NCBI GenBank assembly: GCA_036388675.1
Contig: DASVRI010000008.1
Span: forward strand, 1-64,000
Direction of reading: 5' to 3'
Origin: DASVUS01 sp036388675
GTDB lineage: Bacteria > Armatimonadota > Abditibacteriia > Abditibacteriales > Abditibacteriaceae
Length of the DNA stretch: 64,000 nt
Under the pieces are notes generated by a model. It was not told the DNA's origin. It was given only the letters and a program-made list of their open reading frames with translations, and did not search any database. Below, one piece after another: positions 16,397 to 24,745 of the stretch. The position numbers and the translations under genes are program-made. Each line of letters begins with the position of its first letter. The stretch's first letter is position 1.

Positions 16397-17263
16397 ATGC
16401 CGTTCATGCCTGCCAAGGAATATAAGACCGAAGCCAAGCCGATCTGGTGCCCTGGCTGCGGCGACTTCGCCGTTCTGGCCGCGATGTATAACTCGTTTTC
16501 CGAGTTGGACATCGACCCCACCAAGACCGTCATCGTTTCGGGCATTGGTTGCTCCAGTCGTTTGCCGGTTTTCATCAAGAGCTACGGTTTTCATACGGTG
16601 CATGGCCGCACTCTGCCGGTCGCTACCGGCGTCAAGCTGGCCAATCCCGACTTGACGGTTGTCGTCACCGGCGGAGATGGCGATGCCTTCGCGATCGGCG
16701 GCGGCCACATTCCGCACGCCGTGCGCCGCAACGTGGACATCACCTACATCGTGATGGACAACTTCATTTATGGCCTTACCAAAGGGCAGACCTCGCCCAC
16801 GACCGGCGGCCAGAGCGGTTTGGGACACGGTTTCAAATTGACAACCACCAGCCCGCACGGTCAATATGAAGACCCGTTGAACCCGCTGGCCATGATGCTG
16901 GCTTACGGCGCGAGTTTCGTGGCGCGCGGCTATTCATCGAAGCCCAAGCAGCTCACGCAGTTGTATAACGCCGCGATTCGCCACCGCGGTTTTTCGTTCA
17001 TCCAGGTTCTCAGCCCATGCGTGGTCTTCAACCGCACATACGACGAACTGGATGCCGCTATCATTCCGCTCGAAGGCGAGCACGACCCGACCGATTACCG
17101 GGCGGCGATGGATCTGGCGCTCGACACGCAAACCGAGCACCTGGGCATTCTCTATCAGAAGGAGCGCCCCACACTGCAAGACCGCATGGACAGCATTCTG
17201 GAAAAGAGCAATCCGGAAAAGCGCGACGCCGACCTGAAGAAGATTCTGGCGTCTTACAAGTAA
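16397..17263 (+). CDS. korB: 2-oxoacid:ferredoxin oxidoreductase beta subunit
   Basis: 288 aa. Thiamine-diphosphate-binding partner of the preceding KorA. 'IWCPGCGDFAVL' is the beta-subunit signature, 'VSGIGCSSRLP' follows, and 'VVTGGDGDAFAIGGGH' with 'DNFIYGLTKGQTSPT' forms the GDG...N diphosphate/Mg2+ site. Length fits the family. There is no separate 4Fe-4S delta subunit nearby. Ends 9 nt before a strong terminator. Confidence 0.95.
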   Translation: MPFMPAKEYKTEAKPIWCPGCGDFAVLAAMYNSFSELDIDPTKTVIVSGIGCSSRLPVFIKSYGFHTVHGRTLPVATGVKLANPDLTVVVTGGDGDAFAIGGGHIPHAVRRNVDITYIVMDNFIYGLTKGQTSPTTGGQSGLGHGFKLTTTSPHGQYEDPLNPLAMMLAYGASFVARGYSSKPKQLTQLYNAAIRHRGFSFIQVLSPCVVFNRTYDELDAAIIPLEGEHDPTDYRAAMDLALDTQTEHLGILYQKERPTLQDRMDSILEKSNPEKRDADLKKILASYK

Positions 17264-17271
17264 TCCGCGAA

Positions 17272-17304
17272 AAGAGCCGCTGCACGATGCAGCGGCTCTT
17301 TTTT
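17272..17304 (+). terminator. Intrinsic terminator of the kor operon
   Basis: AAGAGCCGCTGCA (17272-17284) pairs perfectly with 17288-17300 around a CGA loop, followed by a run of six T. It separates korAB from the pyr promoter that starts four bases later. Confidence 0.92.
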
Positions 17305-17307
17305 CGG

Positions 17308-17336
17308 TTGACGCAGCGCCTCGTAATCGCTATAAT
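17308..17336 (+). promoter_or_regulatory. Promoter of the pyrimidine operon
   Basis: TTGACG (17308-17313), 17 bases, TATAAT (17331-17336): a near-consensus promoter. The transcript should start near 17343, immediately before the PyrR-binding element. Confidence 0.85.
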
Positions 17337-17344
17337 CTTCATGA

Positions 17345-17466
17345 CCTTTTAAGCGCGCCCTGTGAGGCGTGTAAAGGCAAATGATGAAACAACTTAACCC
17401 CAATTTTTCAAGCCTTTTGTCCTTGGCTCGTGCAACAGCGCGTTCCGAGAGCAGAAGGCTTTTTTG
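17345..17466 (+). promoter_or_regulatory. PyrR-binding attenuator (pyr leader)
   Basis: 17345-17377 folds as CCTTTTAAGCGC...CTGTGAGG...AAAGG, matching the PyrR binding loop of pyr attenuators (stem with internal AA, upper GC stem and conserved GAGG loop). Downstream AGCCTTTTG (17411 on) pairs with CAGAAGGCT (17452-17460), which is followed by TTTTTT: an intrinsic terminator. In the known mechanism UMP-bound PyrR holds the first hairpin, blocks the antiterminator and lets the terminator form, so pyrR onward is shut off when pyrimidines are plentiful. Confidence 0.85.
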
Positions 17467-17473
17467 TTGACCG

Positions 17474-18061
17474 ATGGCACAGCGACCTGAAAAAATTAAC
17501 GACCGAGCGCCCGGAGTTCTCATGGATTCCAGCGACATCGCGCGCGCTCTGAAACGCATTGCGCACGAAATCGTGGAGCGCAATCGTGGCGTGGAGAACG
17601 TGGCGCTGGCCGGCATTCCGTCACGCGGCGTGCCATTGGCGGCGCGCATCGCGGAACATCTGCAAAGCATCGAGGGACGCGAGGTTGCGCATGGCGCACT
17701 TGACGTTGCCCTTTATCGCGACGACTTCAGCACGCGCGGCGCCGCTCCGGGCCGCACTACCATCGACTTCGATGTGACGGGGAAAATCGTCGTGCTGGTC
17801 GATGACGTCCTCTTTACCGGACGCACGGTGCGCGCCGCACTGGATGCGCTCAACGATTTCGGGCGTCCCGCCGCGGTGCAACTCGCTGTGCTGGTCGATC
17901 GCGGCCATCGCGAACTGCCGGTGCGCGCCGATTTTGTGGGCAAGAACGCGCCAACTTCGCGCGACGAAAATGTGCGAGTACTCGTGCAGGAAAACGACGG
18001 CGAAGACATCGTGCGTATTGAGCGGAGTGCCGAATCGGGCAGCGAACGAGGTGACGCATGA
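17474..18061 (+). CDS. pyrR: Bifunctional pyr operon attenuator / uracil phosphoribosyltransferase PyrR
   Basis: 195 aa. UMP-dependent RNA-binding regulator with type I PRTase fold. 'LKRIAHEIVERNRG', 'LAGIPSRGVPLAARIA', 'DVALYRDDFSTRG', the PRPP loop 'VVLVDDVLFTGRTVRAALDAL' and 'VQLAVLVDRGHRELPVRADFVGKN' follow the Bacillus protein almost segment for segment. It lies directly behind its own RNA target. A start at 17522 (GGAG five bases upstream) is possible, but the longer form matches family N-termini. The C-terminus has about 10 extra residues. It overlaps pyrB by four bases (ATGA), indicating translational coupling. Confidence 0.95.
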   Translation: MAQRPEKINDRAPGVLMDSSDIARALKRIAHEIVERNRGVENVALAGIPSRGVPLAARIAEHLQSIEGREVAHGALDVALYRDDFSTRGAAPGRTTIDFDVTGKIVVLVDDVLFTGRTVRAALDALNDFGRPAAVQLAVLVDRGHRELPVRADFVGKNAPTSRDENVRVLVQENDGEDIVRIERSAESGSERGDA

Positions 18062-18993
18062 GCCTGCAAAAGCTGCAACGGAAACACATCCTGGGTTTGC
18101 AAGACTGGAGCGCCGATGAACTTAATCTCGCGCTCGATACAGCCGCCAACTTCAAGGATGTGCTGAATCGCCCGATTCGCAAAGTTCCTGCTCTGCGAGG
18201 CAAGATGGTGTGCACGCTCTTCTTTGAACCGAGTACTCGCACGCGCGCCAGCTTCGAAATGGCGGCCAAGATCCTAAGCGCCGATACCAGTTCGCTGACA
18301 GTTGCAGCGTCCAGCGTGACCAAAGGCGAATCGCTCAAAGACACCGTGCTGACGATGCAAGCCATGGGTGTCGATTGCTTCGTGATTCGCCATCCGAATT
18401 CAGGCGCACCGGAAATGGCGACGCAGTGGGTGCGTGGCAGCGTCCTCAACGCCGGCGACGGTTGCCATGAACATCCGACGCAGGGGTTGCTCGACCTGCT
18501 CACCATCCGCGAAAACAAGGGCGACATCTCGAAGTTGAACGTCACCATCATCGGCGACTTGATGCATTCGCGCGTAGCGCGCAGCGGGTTGTGGGGATTA
18601 CTAAAACTGGGTGCCAACGTCACACTGTGCGGGCCGGACACGCTGTTGCCGCAGGAGTTTCTATCCTATCGAGTACTCGTAGAAAGCGACTGTGACAGGG
18701 CTGTTGAAGGCGCTGATGTCGTGATGACGTTGCGCCTGCAAAATGAGCGCATGAACGGCGTTTATCTGCCCAGCCTGCGCGAGTTTGCGCGTCTGTATGG
18801 CATGAACGAGCGACGCATGAAGCGCGCGAAGCCGGACGCCATCATCATGCATCCGGGGCCGATTAATCGCGGAGTTGAAATTGCGGGTGAGCTGGCCGAT
18901 TCGAGCCAGAGCGTCATTCTCGAACAAGTCACAAACGGCGTCGCGGTGCGCATGGCCTTACTGTATTTGCTGTTGGGCGGCGAGGAGAATTAA
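18058..18993 (+). CDS. pyrB: Aspartate carbamoyltransferase catalytic subunit
   Basis: 311 aa, standard length. Condenses carbamoyl phosphate and aspartate in pyrimidine synthesis. The carbamoyl-phosphate loop 'FFEPSTRTRASFE', 'HEHPTQGLLDLLT' and 'MHPGPINRGVEI' are intact. The invariant STR triplet of the active site is itself spelled by a GAGTACTC copy (18231-18238), and a second copy encodes RVL at 18671. No regulatory subunit gene (pyrI) is present, as in PyrR-controlled bacteria. Confidence 0.97.
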   Translation: MSLQKLQRKHILGLQDWSADELNLALDTAANFKDVLNRPIRKVPALRGKMVCTLFFEPSTRTRASFEMAAKILSADTSSLTVAASSVTKGESLKDTVLTMQAMGVDCFVIRHPNSGAPEMATQWVRGSVLNAGDGCHEHPTQGLLDLLTIRENKGDISKLNVTIIGDLMHSRVARSGLWGLLKLGANVTLCGPDTLLPQEFLSYRVLVESDCDRAVEGADVVMTLRLQNERMNGVYLPSLREFARLYGMNERRMKRAKPDAIIMHPGPINRGVEIAGELADSSQSVILEQVTNGVAVRMALLYLLLGGEEN

Positions 18994-19096
18994 CAGGATG
19001 GACAGGATAAACAGGATGAGGTGAAGAGATGCTCGGTCGCAATTCAAAACTCAGAATTGAGAACTCAAAACTTTCTCCATCCTGTCCATCCCTGTT
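18992..19096. repeat. Intergenic inverted repeat, ACAGGATGGACAGGAT type
   Basis: AACAGGATGGACAGGAT begins at the pyrB stop codon (18992) and faces its complement at 19079-19096 (one-base difference) just before pyrC. Between them lie short mirrored strings (TCAAAACTCAGAATTGAGAACTCAAAA). It is a dispersed-type hairpin inside the operon. Confidence 0.65.
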
Positions 19097-19102
19097 AAAA
19101 AG

Positions 19103-20422
19103 ATGAATCTACTAATCAAAAACGGACGAGTACTCGATCCGTCGCAAAACCTGGATGACGTGCTCGATGTGCTCATTGAAGAAGGTCGCGTCGCGCGCCT
19201 CGACAAAGACATTCGTGCCGATGGCGTAGCCGCCAAGGGCGTGCGAGTACTCGATGCGCGCGGTGGCATTGTCGCGCCGGGCCTCATCGACATTCATGTT
19301 CATCTGCGCACACCCGGACAGGAATACAAAGAGGACACCCGGACGGGCACAGCGGCAGCGGCACAGGGCGGGGTCACGACCGTATGTGTGATGCCCAACA
19401 CCGCGCCGCCAATCGATCGTCGCAGTGTCGTTGAAGACATATTACAGCGCGCACGCAGTGAAGGCAACGGCGTCAAGATTCTGCCCATCGCCAGTGTTTC
19501 GATTGAAGCCAGAAATGAGCAACTTGCGGAAATGGCTGAACTCAAAGCGGCTGGCGCCATTGCTATTTCGGATGATGCGTTTCCCATTCAAGACGCCGGT
19601 TTCATGCGGCGTGTTTTTCAATACGCCAAGACCTGCGACCTGGTGACCATGCTGCACTGCGAAGACATCAGCATGACGGGCGGCGGCCATGCAGGTGTCG
19701 GCAAAGGCGGCGGCGTGATGAACGAAGGCATCGTCTCCAATGAACTGGGCCTGCGCGGGATGCCGCGCGTCAGTGAAGAGATTGCGGTCTTCAAAGCGTG
19801 TGCAGTGGCCAAGGAAGTCGGCAATCGCATTCACATTCTGCACAACACGACTAAAGGCGCAGTTGATGTGATTCGCCGCGCCAAAGCCGATGGAGTACTT
19901 GTTACCGCTGAAGTGTGCCCGCATCACTTCGCCCTCACCGATGAAGCGTGTCGCGGCTACAATACGGATGCCAAGATGAACCCGCCACTGCGTTTGCAGG
20001 AAGACATCGACGCGCTGATTGAAGGCTTGAAAGACGGCACGATCGACAACATCGCAACCGATCACGCGCCGCACGCCGCGCACGAGAAAGAGCGTGAATT
20101 CGATCACGCGCCGTTCGGCATTATCGGGCTGGAAACAATGCTGCCCTTGTCCATCACGTATTTGGTGGAGCCGGGCCATCTGACATTAAGTCAAGTGGTC
20201 GAGAAAATGACATCCGCTCCGGCGCGAGTACTCGGATTGCAAAGCGGAACATTAAAAGTGGGCGCGACGGCCGATGTCGTCGTCTTTAACCCCGACGCGC
20301 GCTGGACACTGCGTAAGGCGGAACTCGCTAGCAAATCTAAGAACACGCCGTTCGATGGGCACGAGATGCAGGGCCGCGTGCTGGCAACGGTGGTTGACGG
20401 CAATGTCGTTTATGAAGCATAG
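19103..20422 (+). CDS. pyrC: Dihydroorotase
   Basis: 439 aa, class I type. Cyclises carbamoyl-aspartate to dihydroorotate. Metal ligands are in 'GLIDIHVHLRTPGQEYKED' (HxH), with the later His and Asp in 'VCPHHFALTD' and 'ATDHAPHAAHEK'. The bridging metal-lysine of some class I enzymes is not identifiable here. Three GAGTACTC copies all encode RVL (GRVLDPS, VRVLDARG, ARVLGLQ). It lies 109 nt after pyrB across the inverted repeat. Confidence 0.96.
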   Translation: MNLLIKNGRVLDPSQNLDDVLDVLIEEGRVARLDKDIRADGVAAKGVRVLDARGGIVAPGLIDIHVHLRTPGQEYKEDTRTGTAAAAQGGVTTVCVMPNTAPPIDRRSVVEDILQRARSEGNGVKILPIASVSIEARNEQLAEMAELKAAGAIAISDDAFPIQDAGFMRRVFQYAKTCDLVTMLHCEDISMTGGGHAGVGKGGGVMNEGIVSNELGLRGMPRVSEEIAVFKACAVAKEVGNRIHILHNTTKGAVDVIRRAKADGVLVTAEVCPHHFALTDEACRGYNTDAKMNPPLRLQEDIDALIEGLKDGTIDNIATDHAPHAAHEKEREFDHAPFGIIGLETMLPLSITYLVEPGHLTLSQVVEKMTSAPARVLGLQSGTLKVGATADVVVFNPDARWTLRKAELASKSKNTPFDGHEMQGRVLATVVDGNVVYEA

Positions 20423-20428
20423 AAAGTT

Positions 20429-20521
20429 CACCGCAGAGGGCGCGGAGAACGCAGGGGCGGACGAGATTGTTGCAAGCAAATCTTTACTCTTCCTCTGCGC
20501 CCTTGGCGTCCTCTGCGGTTC
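20429..20521. repeat. Intergenic inverted repeat, ACCGCAGAGG type
   Basis: 'CACCGCAGAGGGCGCGGAG' (from 20429) faces 'GCGTCCTCTGCGGTT' (ending about 20520) with several mismatches, filling the gap between pyrC and carA. It is the third different hairpin of this style between genes within 4 kb. Confidence 0.6.
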
Positions 20522-20530
20522 AAAAATAAC

Positions 20531-21655
20531 ATGAAAGCACTACTCATTCTCAGCGACGGCACGACATTCGAGGGCACGAGCATTGGCGCGACCGGCTCCA
20601 CGACGGGCGAAGTTGTGTTCAATACCTCGATGACGGGCTATCAGGAAATTCTCACCGATCCGTCCTATGCGGGGCAGTTGGTTGCACTCACCTACCCGCT
20701 CATCGGCAACTACGGCGTGAACGAAGAAGACGCCGAATCCATTTGCCCGCAGGTGGCCGGCTTCATCGTGAAAGAGATGTCGAAAACGCCTTCCAATTAT
20801 CGCAGCGAACTGAGTGGCGGCGATTATTTAAAGAAGCACAACATCGTGGGAATCGAGGGCGTGGATGTGCGTTCGCTGACCAAGATTCTGCGCGACAGCG
20901 GCGTCATGATGGGCATGATTACAACTGAACATTCGCGAGAAGAGGGCCTACGAGTACTCGAAGAACTGCCCGATTACGATTCCGGCACCTACGCGCGCGA
21001 AGTCTCGACTCAGCGCGCCTATCAGTGGCACCTCGAAGGTGTGAACGGGCCGCAGCCGCAGTGGGAAATGTCGCTGGATGCGCAGGCGCGCGTCGTGGTG
21101 CTCGATTACGGCACCAAGTTCAACATTTTGCGCAGTTTGCGTGAACGCGGGCTCGAAGTCGTTGTCCTGCCCTGCACCGCCAGCAAAGAAGAAATCCTTA
21201 AGTGGAACCCGGACGGCGTAATGCTCTCCAACGGCCCCGGCGACCCGCGTTCGCTGCGCGAGGAAGTGCAAACAATCCGTGACATTCAGGCCGAGAAACC
21301 CGATCTTCCAATGTTTGGCATTTGCCTCGGCCACCAACTCTTAGGACAAGCGCTGGGCGGTGAAACTTATAAGTTGAAGTTCGGTCATCGCGGCGCCAAC
21401 CACCCGGTGAAAGATTTGACGACCGGTAAAGTTCACATCACCACACAGAACCACGGCTACGCAATTCAAGCCGAGACGCTGCCCGAGGAAGTCGAGGTCA
21501 CACACCTCAACCTGAACGACAACACGGTCGAAGGTTTGCGTCACACGGTGAAGCCGCTCTTCTCGGTGCAATATCACCCCGAAGCCAGCCCCGGCCCAAA
21601 GGACAATGCTTACCTGTTCGACCGGTTTGCGGAGATGGTGAAAGAGAAGAAATAG
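20531..21655 (+). CDS. carA: Carbamoyl-phosphate synthase small subunit
   Basis: 374 aa. Glutaminase subunit supplying ammonia to CarB. N-terminal domain begins 'LILSDGTTFEGTSIGA' and contains 'YPLIGNYGVN'. The class I amidotransferase domain has the nucleophile in 'MFGICLGHQLLGQALG' and the His/Glu pair in 'VQYHPEASPGP'. Complete. One GAGTACTC as RVL. It should be followed directly by carB, but a DUF4268 gene intervenes. Confidence 0.97.
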   Translation: MKALLILSDGTTFEGTSIGATGSTTGEVVFNTSMTGYQEILTDPSYAGQLVALTYPLIGNYGVNEEDAESICPQVAGFIVKEMSKTPSNYRSELSGGDYLKKHNIVGIEGVDVRSLTKILRDSGVMMGMITTEHSREEGLRVLEELPDYDSGTYAREVSTQRAYQWHLEGVNGPQPQWEMSLDAQARVVVLDYGTKFNILRSLRERGLEVVVLPCTASKEEILKWNPDGVMLSNGPGDPRSLREEVQTIRDIQAEKPDLPMFGICLGHQLLGQALGGETYKLKFGHRGANHPVKDLTTGKVHITTQNHGYAIQAETLPEEVEVTHLNLNDNTVEGLRHTVKPLFSVQYHPEASPGPKDNAYLFDRFAEMVKEKK

Positions 21656-21684
21656 AACGCAACGCTTCGTAAAATGATTCACGC

Positions 21685-22665
21685 ATGGAAATAGCACGCC
21701 GAAGTTCAGTCACCGTACGGGATGTCTGGCCTCATGAAACCGACTTTAGTAACTGGTTAGTTTCAGAGGACGGGTTGGCAGCAATAGCTGAGGACATCGG
21801 CGTGCTTGTTGAAGATGCACAACGTGAGTGTCGTCCCGGTGACTTTCCCTGCGATATTGTCGCACGGATACAAGGCGAGGAAGAACACATCGTCGTCATT
21901 GAGAATCAGTTTGGGAAGACGAACCATGACCATTTGGGGAAGTTGTTAACCTATGCTTCAGTGAACAATGCAACGACAGCCATCTGGATTTCTGAAACTA
22001 TCTCTGACGACCATCGGAAGGCAGTAGATTGGCTCAATGAAAACACTCCACTCCATGTTAACTTTTATCTTGCCCAGATCCAGGCTTTTCGCATTGGGCA
22101 CTCGCCCGTTGCACCGCAGTTAACTGTTGTTTGCCGACCAAACTTAAAAGTGAAAGTAAGCAGAGAGAAAACGTCTCTCTATGAAAACTCAAGTCATCAA
22201 TGGCACAGAAACTTTTGGGAAGAAGTTTTGGATTACATTCGCACACGAAATCCCCCCTTTAATGTACGTAATGCAAGCGCTGATGCTTGGATAGGAATTG
22301 GAGTAGGACGTAGTGGCTTTGCAATCGCCTTATCTGTAGCTGCAAAACGCACTCGTTTGTGCTGTGAAATTGCAATCGATGCTCCGTGGCGCCTTTCAGC
22401 ATTCAATCAGCTTTACAGGCAAAAGGATGCTATTGAGCACGAAATGGGATGCCACTTGGAATGGCTCAAACTCAAGGACAAGAGGATTTCACGAATCAAA
22501 GTGCACGCAGATATAAATCCAAGCGACCCGGAAAATATGATGCAAGTCAAGCAATGGATGTCTGACACATCTACAGCTTTTTACCGTGCATTTCGCGAAC
22601 GAATCCAGAACCTCTCGCCAGACTTGTCACACGATGAAGACGTAGAGGAAGATCGATCTCAATAA
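21685..22665 (+). CDS. DUF4268 / PD-(D/E)XK nuclease-like protein inserted between carA and carB
   Basis: 326 aa. The N-terminal half contains 'FPCDIVARIQGEEEHIVVIENQFGKTNHDHLGKLLTYAS', where D, E and Q in the D...(E)xQ arrangement resemble the PD-(D/E)XK endonuclease core seen in DUF4268-type proteins. The C-terminal half matches DUF4268 ('HQWHRNFWEEVLDYI', 'CEIAID', 'MGCHLEWLKL'). The role is unknown; such proteins are often found near defence or mobile genes. It is distinctly A/T-richer than the car genes, has no GAGTACTC and no clear ribosome-binding site, and sits in the middle of a conserved operon, which suggests transfer. Confidence 0.75.
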   Translation: MEIARRSSVTVRDVWPHETDFSNWLVSEDGLAAIAEDIGVLVEDAQRECRPGDFPCDIVARIQGEEEHIVVIENQFGKTNHDHLGKLLTYASVNNATTAIWISETISDDHRKAVDWLNENTPLHVNFYLAQIQAFRIGHSPVAPQLTVVCRPNLKVKVSREKTSLYENSSHQWHRNFWEEVLDYIRTRNPPFNVRNASADAWIGIGVGRSGFAIALSVAAKRTRLCCEIAIDAPWRLSAFNQLYRQKDAIEHEMGCHLEWLKLKDKRISRIKVHADINPSDPENMMQVKQWMSDTSTAFYRAFRERIQNLSPDLSHDEDVEEDRSQ

Positions 22666-22670
22666 CAAAC

Positions 22671-24317
<1,647 letters not shown>

Positions 24318-24360
24318 TGCTTGAACCGCATAGTATGTATGGATCGCTGAGGCACTTCCT

Positions 24361-24422
24361 AACCGCGCGTGAGCAAGCGGGCTGATTCGCTTCAGCAAGC
24401 CCGCTGCCTCACGCTCGCGGTT
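24361..24422. terminator. Long imperfect hairpin, probable bidirectional terminator
   Basis: AACCGCG-C-GTGAG (24361-24373) pairs with CTCAC-GCT-CGCGGTT (24408-24422), with a further inner stem around AGCGGGCT/AGCCCGCT. It lies between the converging carB fragment and ACP-like gene. No pronounced T-tract. Confidence 0.5.
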
Positions 24423-24449
24423 GCGTAGAAGCGCACTTATGCAAGAGGT

Positions 24450-24725
24450 CTAGTCTAAATCGAGGTCGTAAACGAAGTGCGCTTCGGGTCTTATTTTAAG
24501 GGGCGGAATGGCAAACTCATTAGCGAAAATGCTGCACAACTTATTCCAAATTTCGTCCGAGGCACTACTTGAGTCGTGGTCAGGCGCCGAGTTGGCACTC
24601 AGCGTCTCGACAACATAATGGTAGAGGGCGCCGACAGTCTCCAACTTTTCGGCGTCCGAATCGGGAATTTCAATTTCAAATTCCTCTTCAACGCGCATAA
24701 TGAGCTCGACGATTTCCAATCCCAT
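24450..24725 (-). CDS. Circularly permuted, serine-less acyl-carrier-protein-like protein
   Basis: 91 aa from ATG 24725 (GAGG seven bases upstream); a TTG start at 24749 would overlap the preceding gene by four bases. The N-terminus 'MGLEIVELIMRVEEEFEIEI' and 'DAEKLETVGALYHYV' match the second half of ACP (helices II-III, normally after the DSL serine). The C-terminus 'WNKLCSIFANEFAIPP' to 'HFVYDLDLD' matches ACP helix I and the stretch just before that serine. The halves are thus in swapped order, and the phosphopantetheine serine falls at the ends and is absent (Gly in its place). It probably folds like ACP but cannot carry acyl groups. It is the last gene of a DUF58-TgpA operon. Confidence 0.7.
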   Translation of the reverse strand: MGLEIVELIMRVEEEFEIEIPDSDAEKLETVGALYHYVVETLSANSAPDHDSSSASDEIWNKLCSIFANEFAIPPLKIRPEAHFVYDLDLD

Positions 24726-24745
24726 CAAGAGCCTCGCAGTTAATT

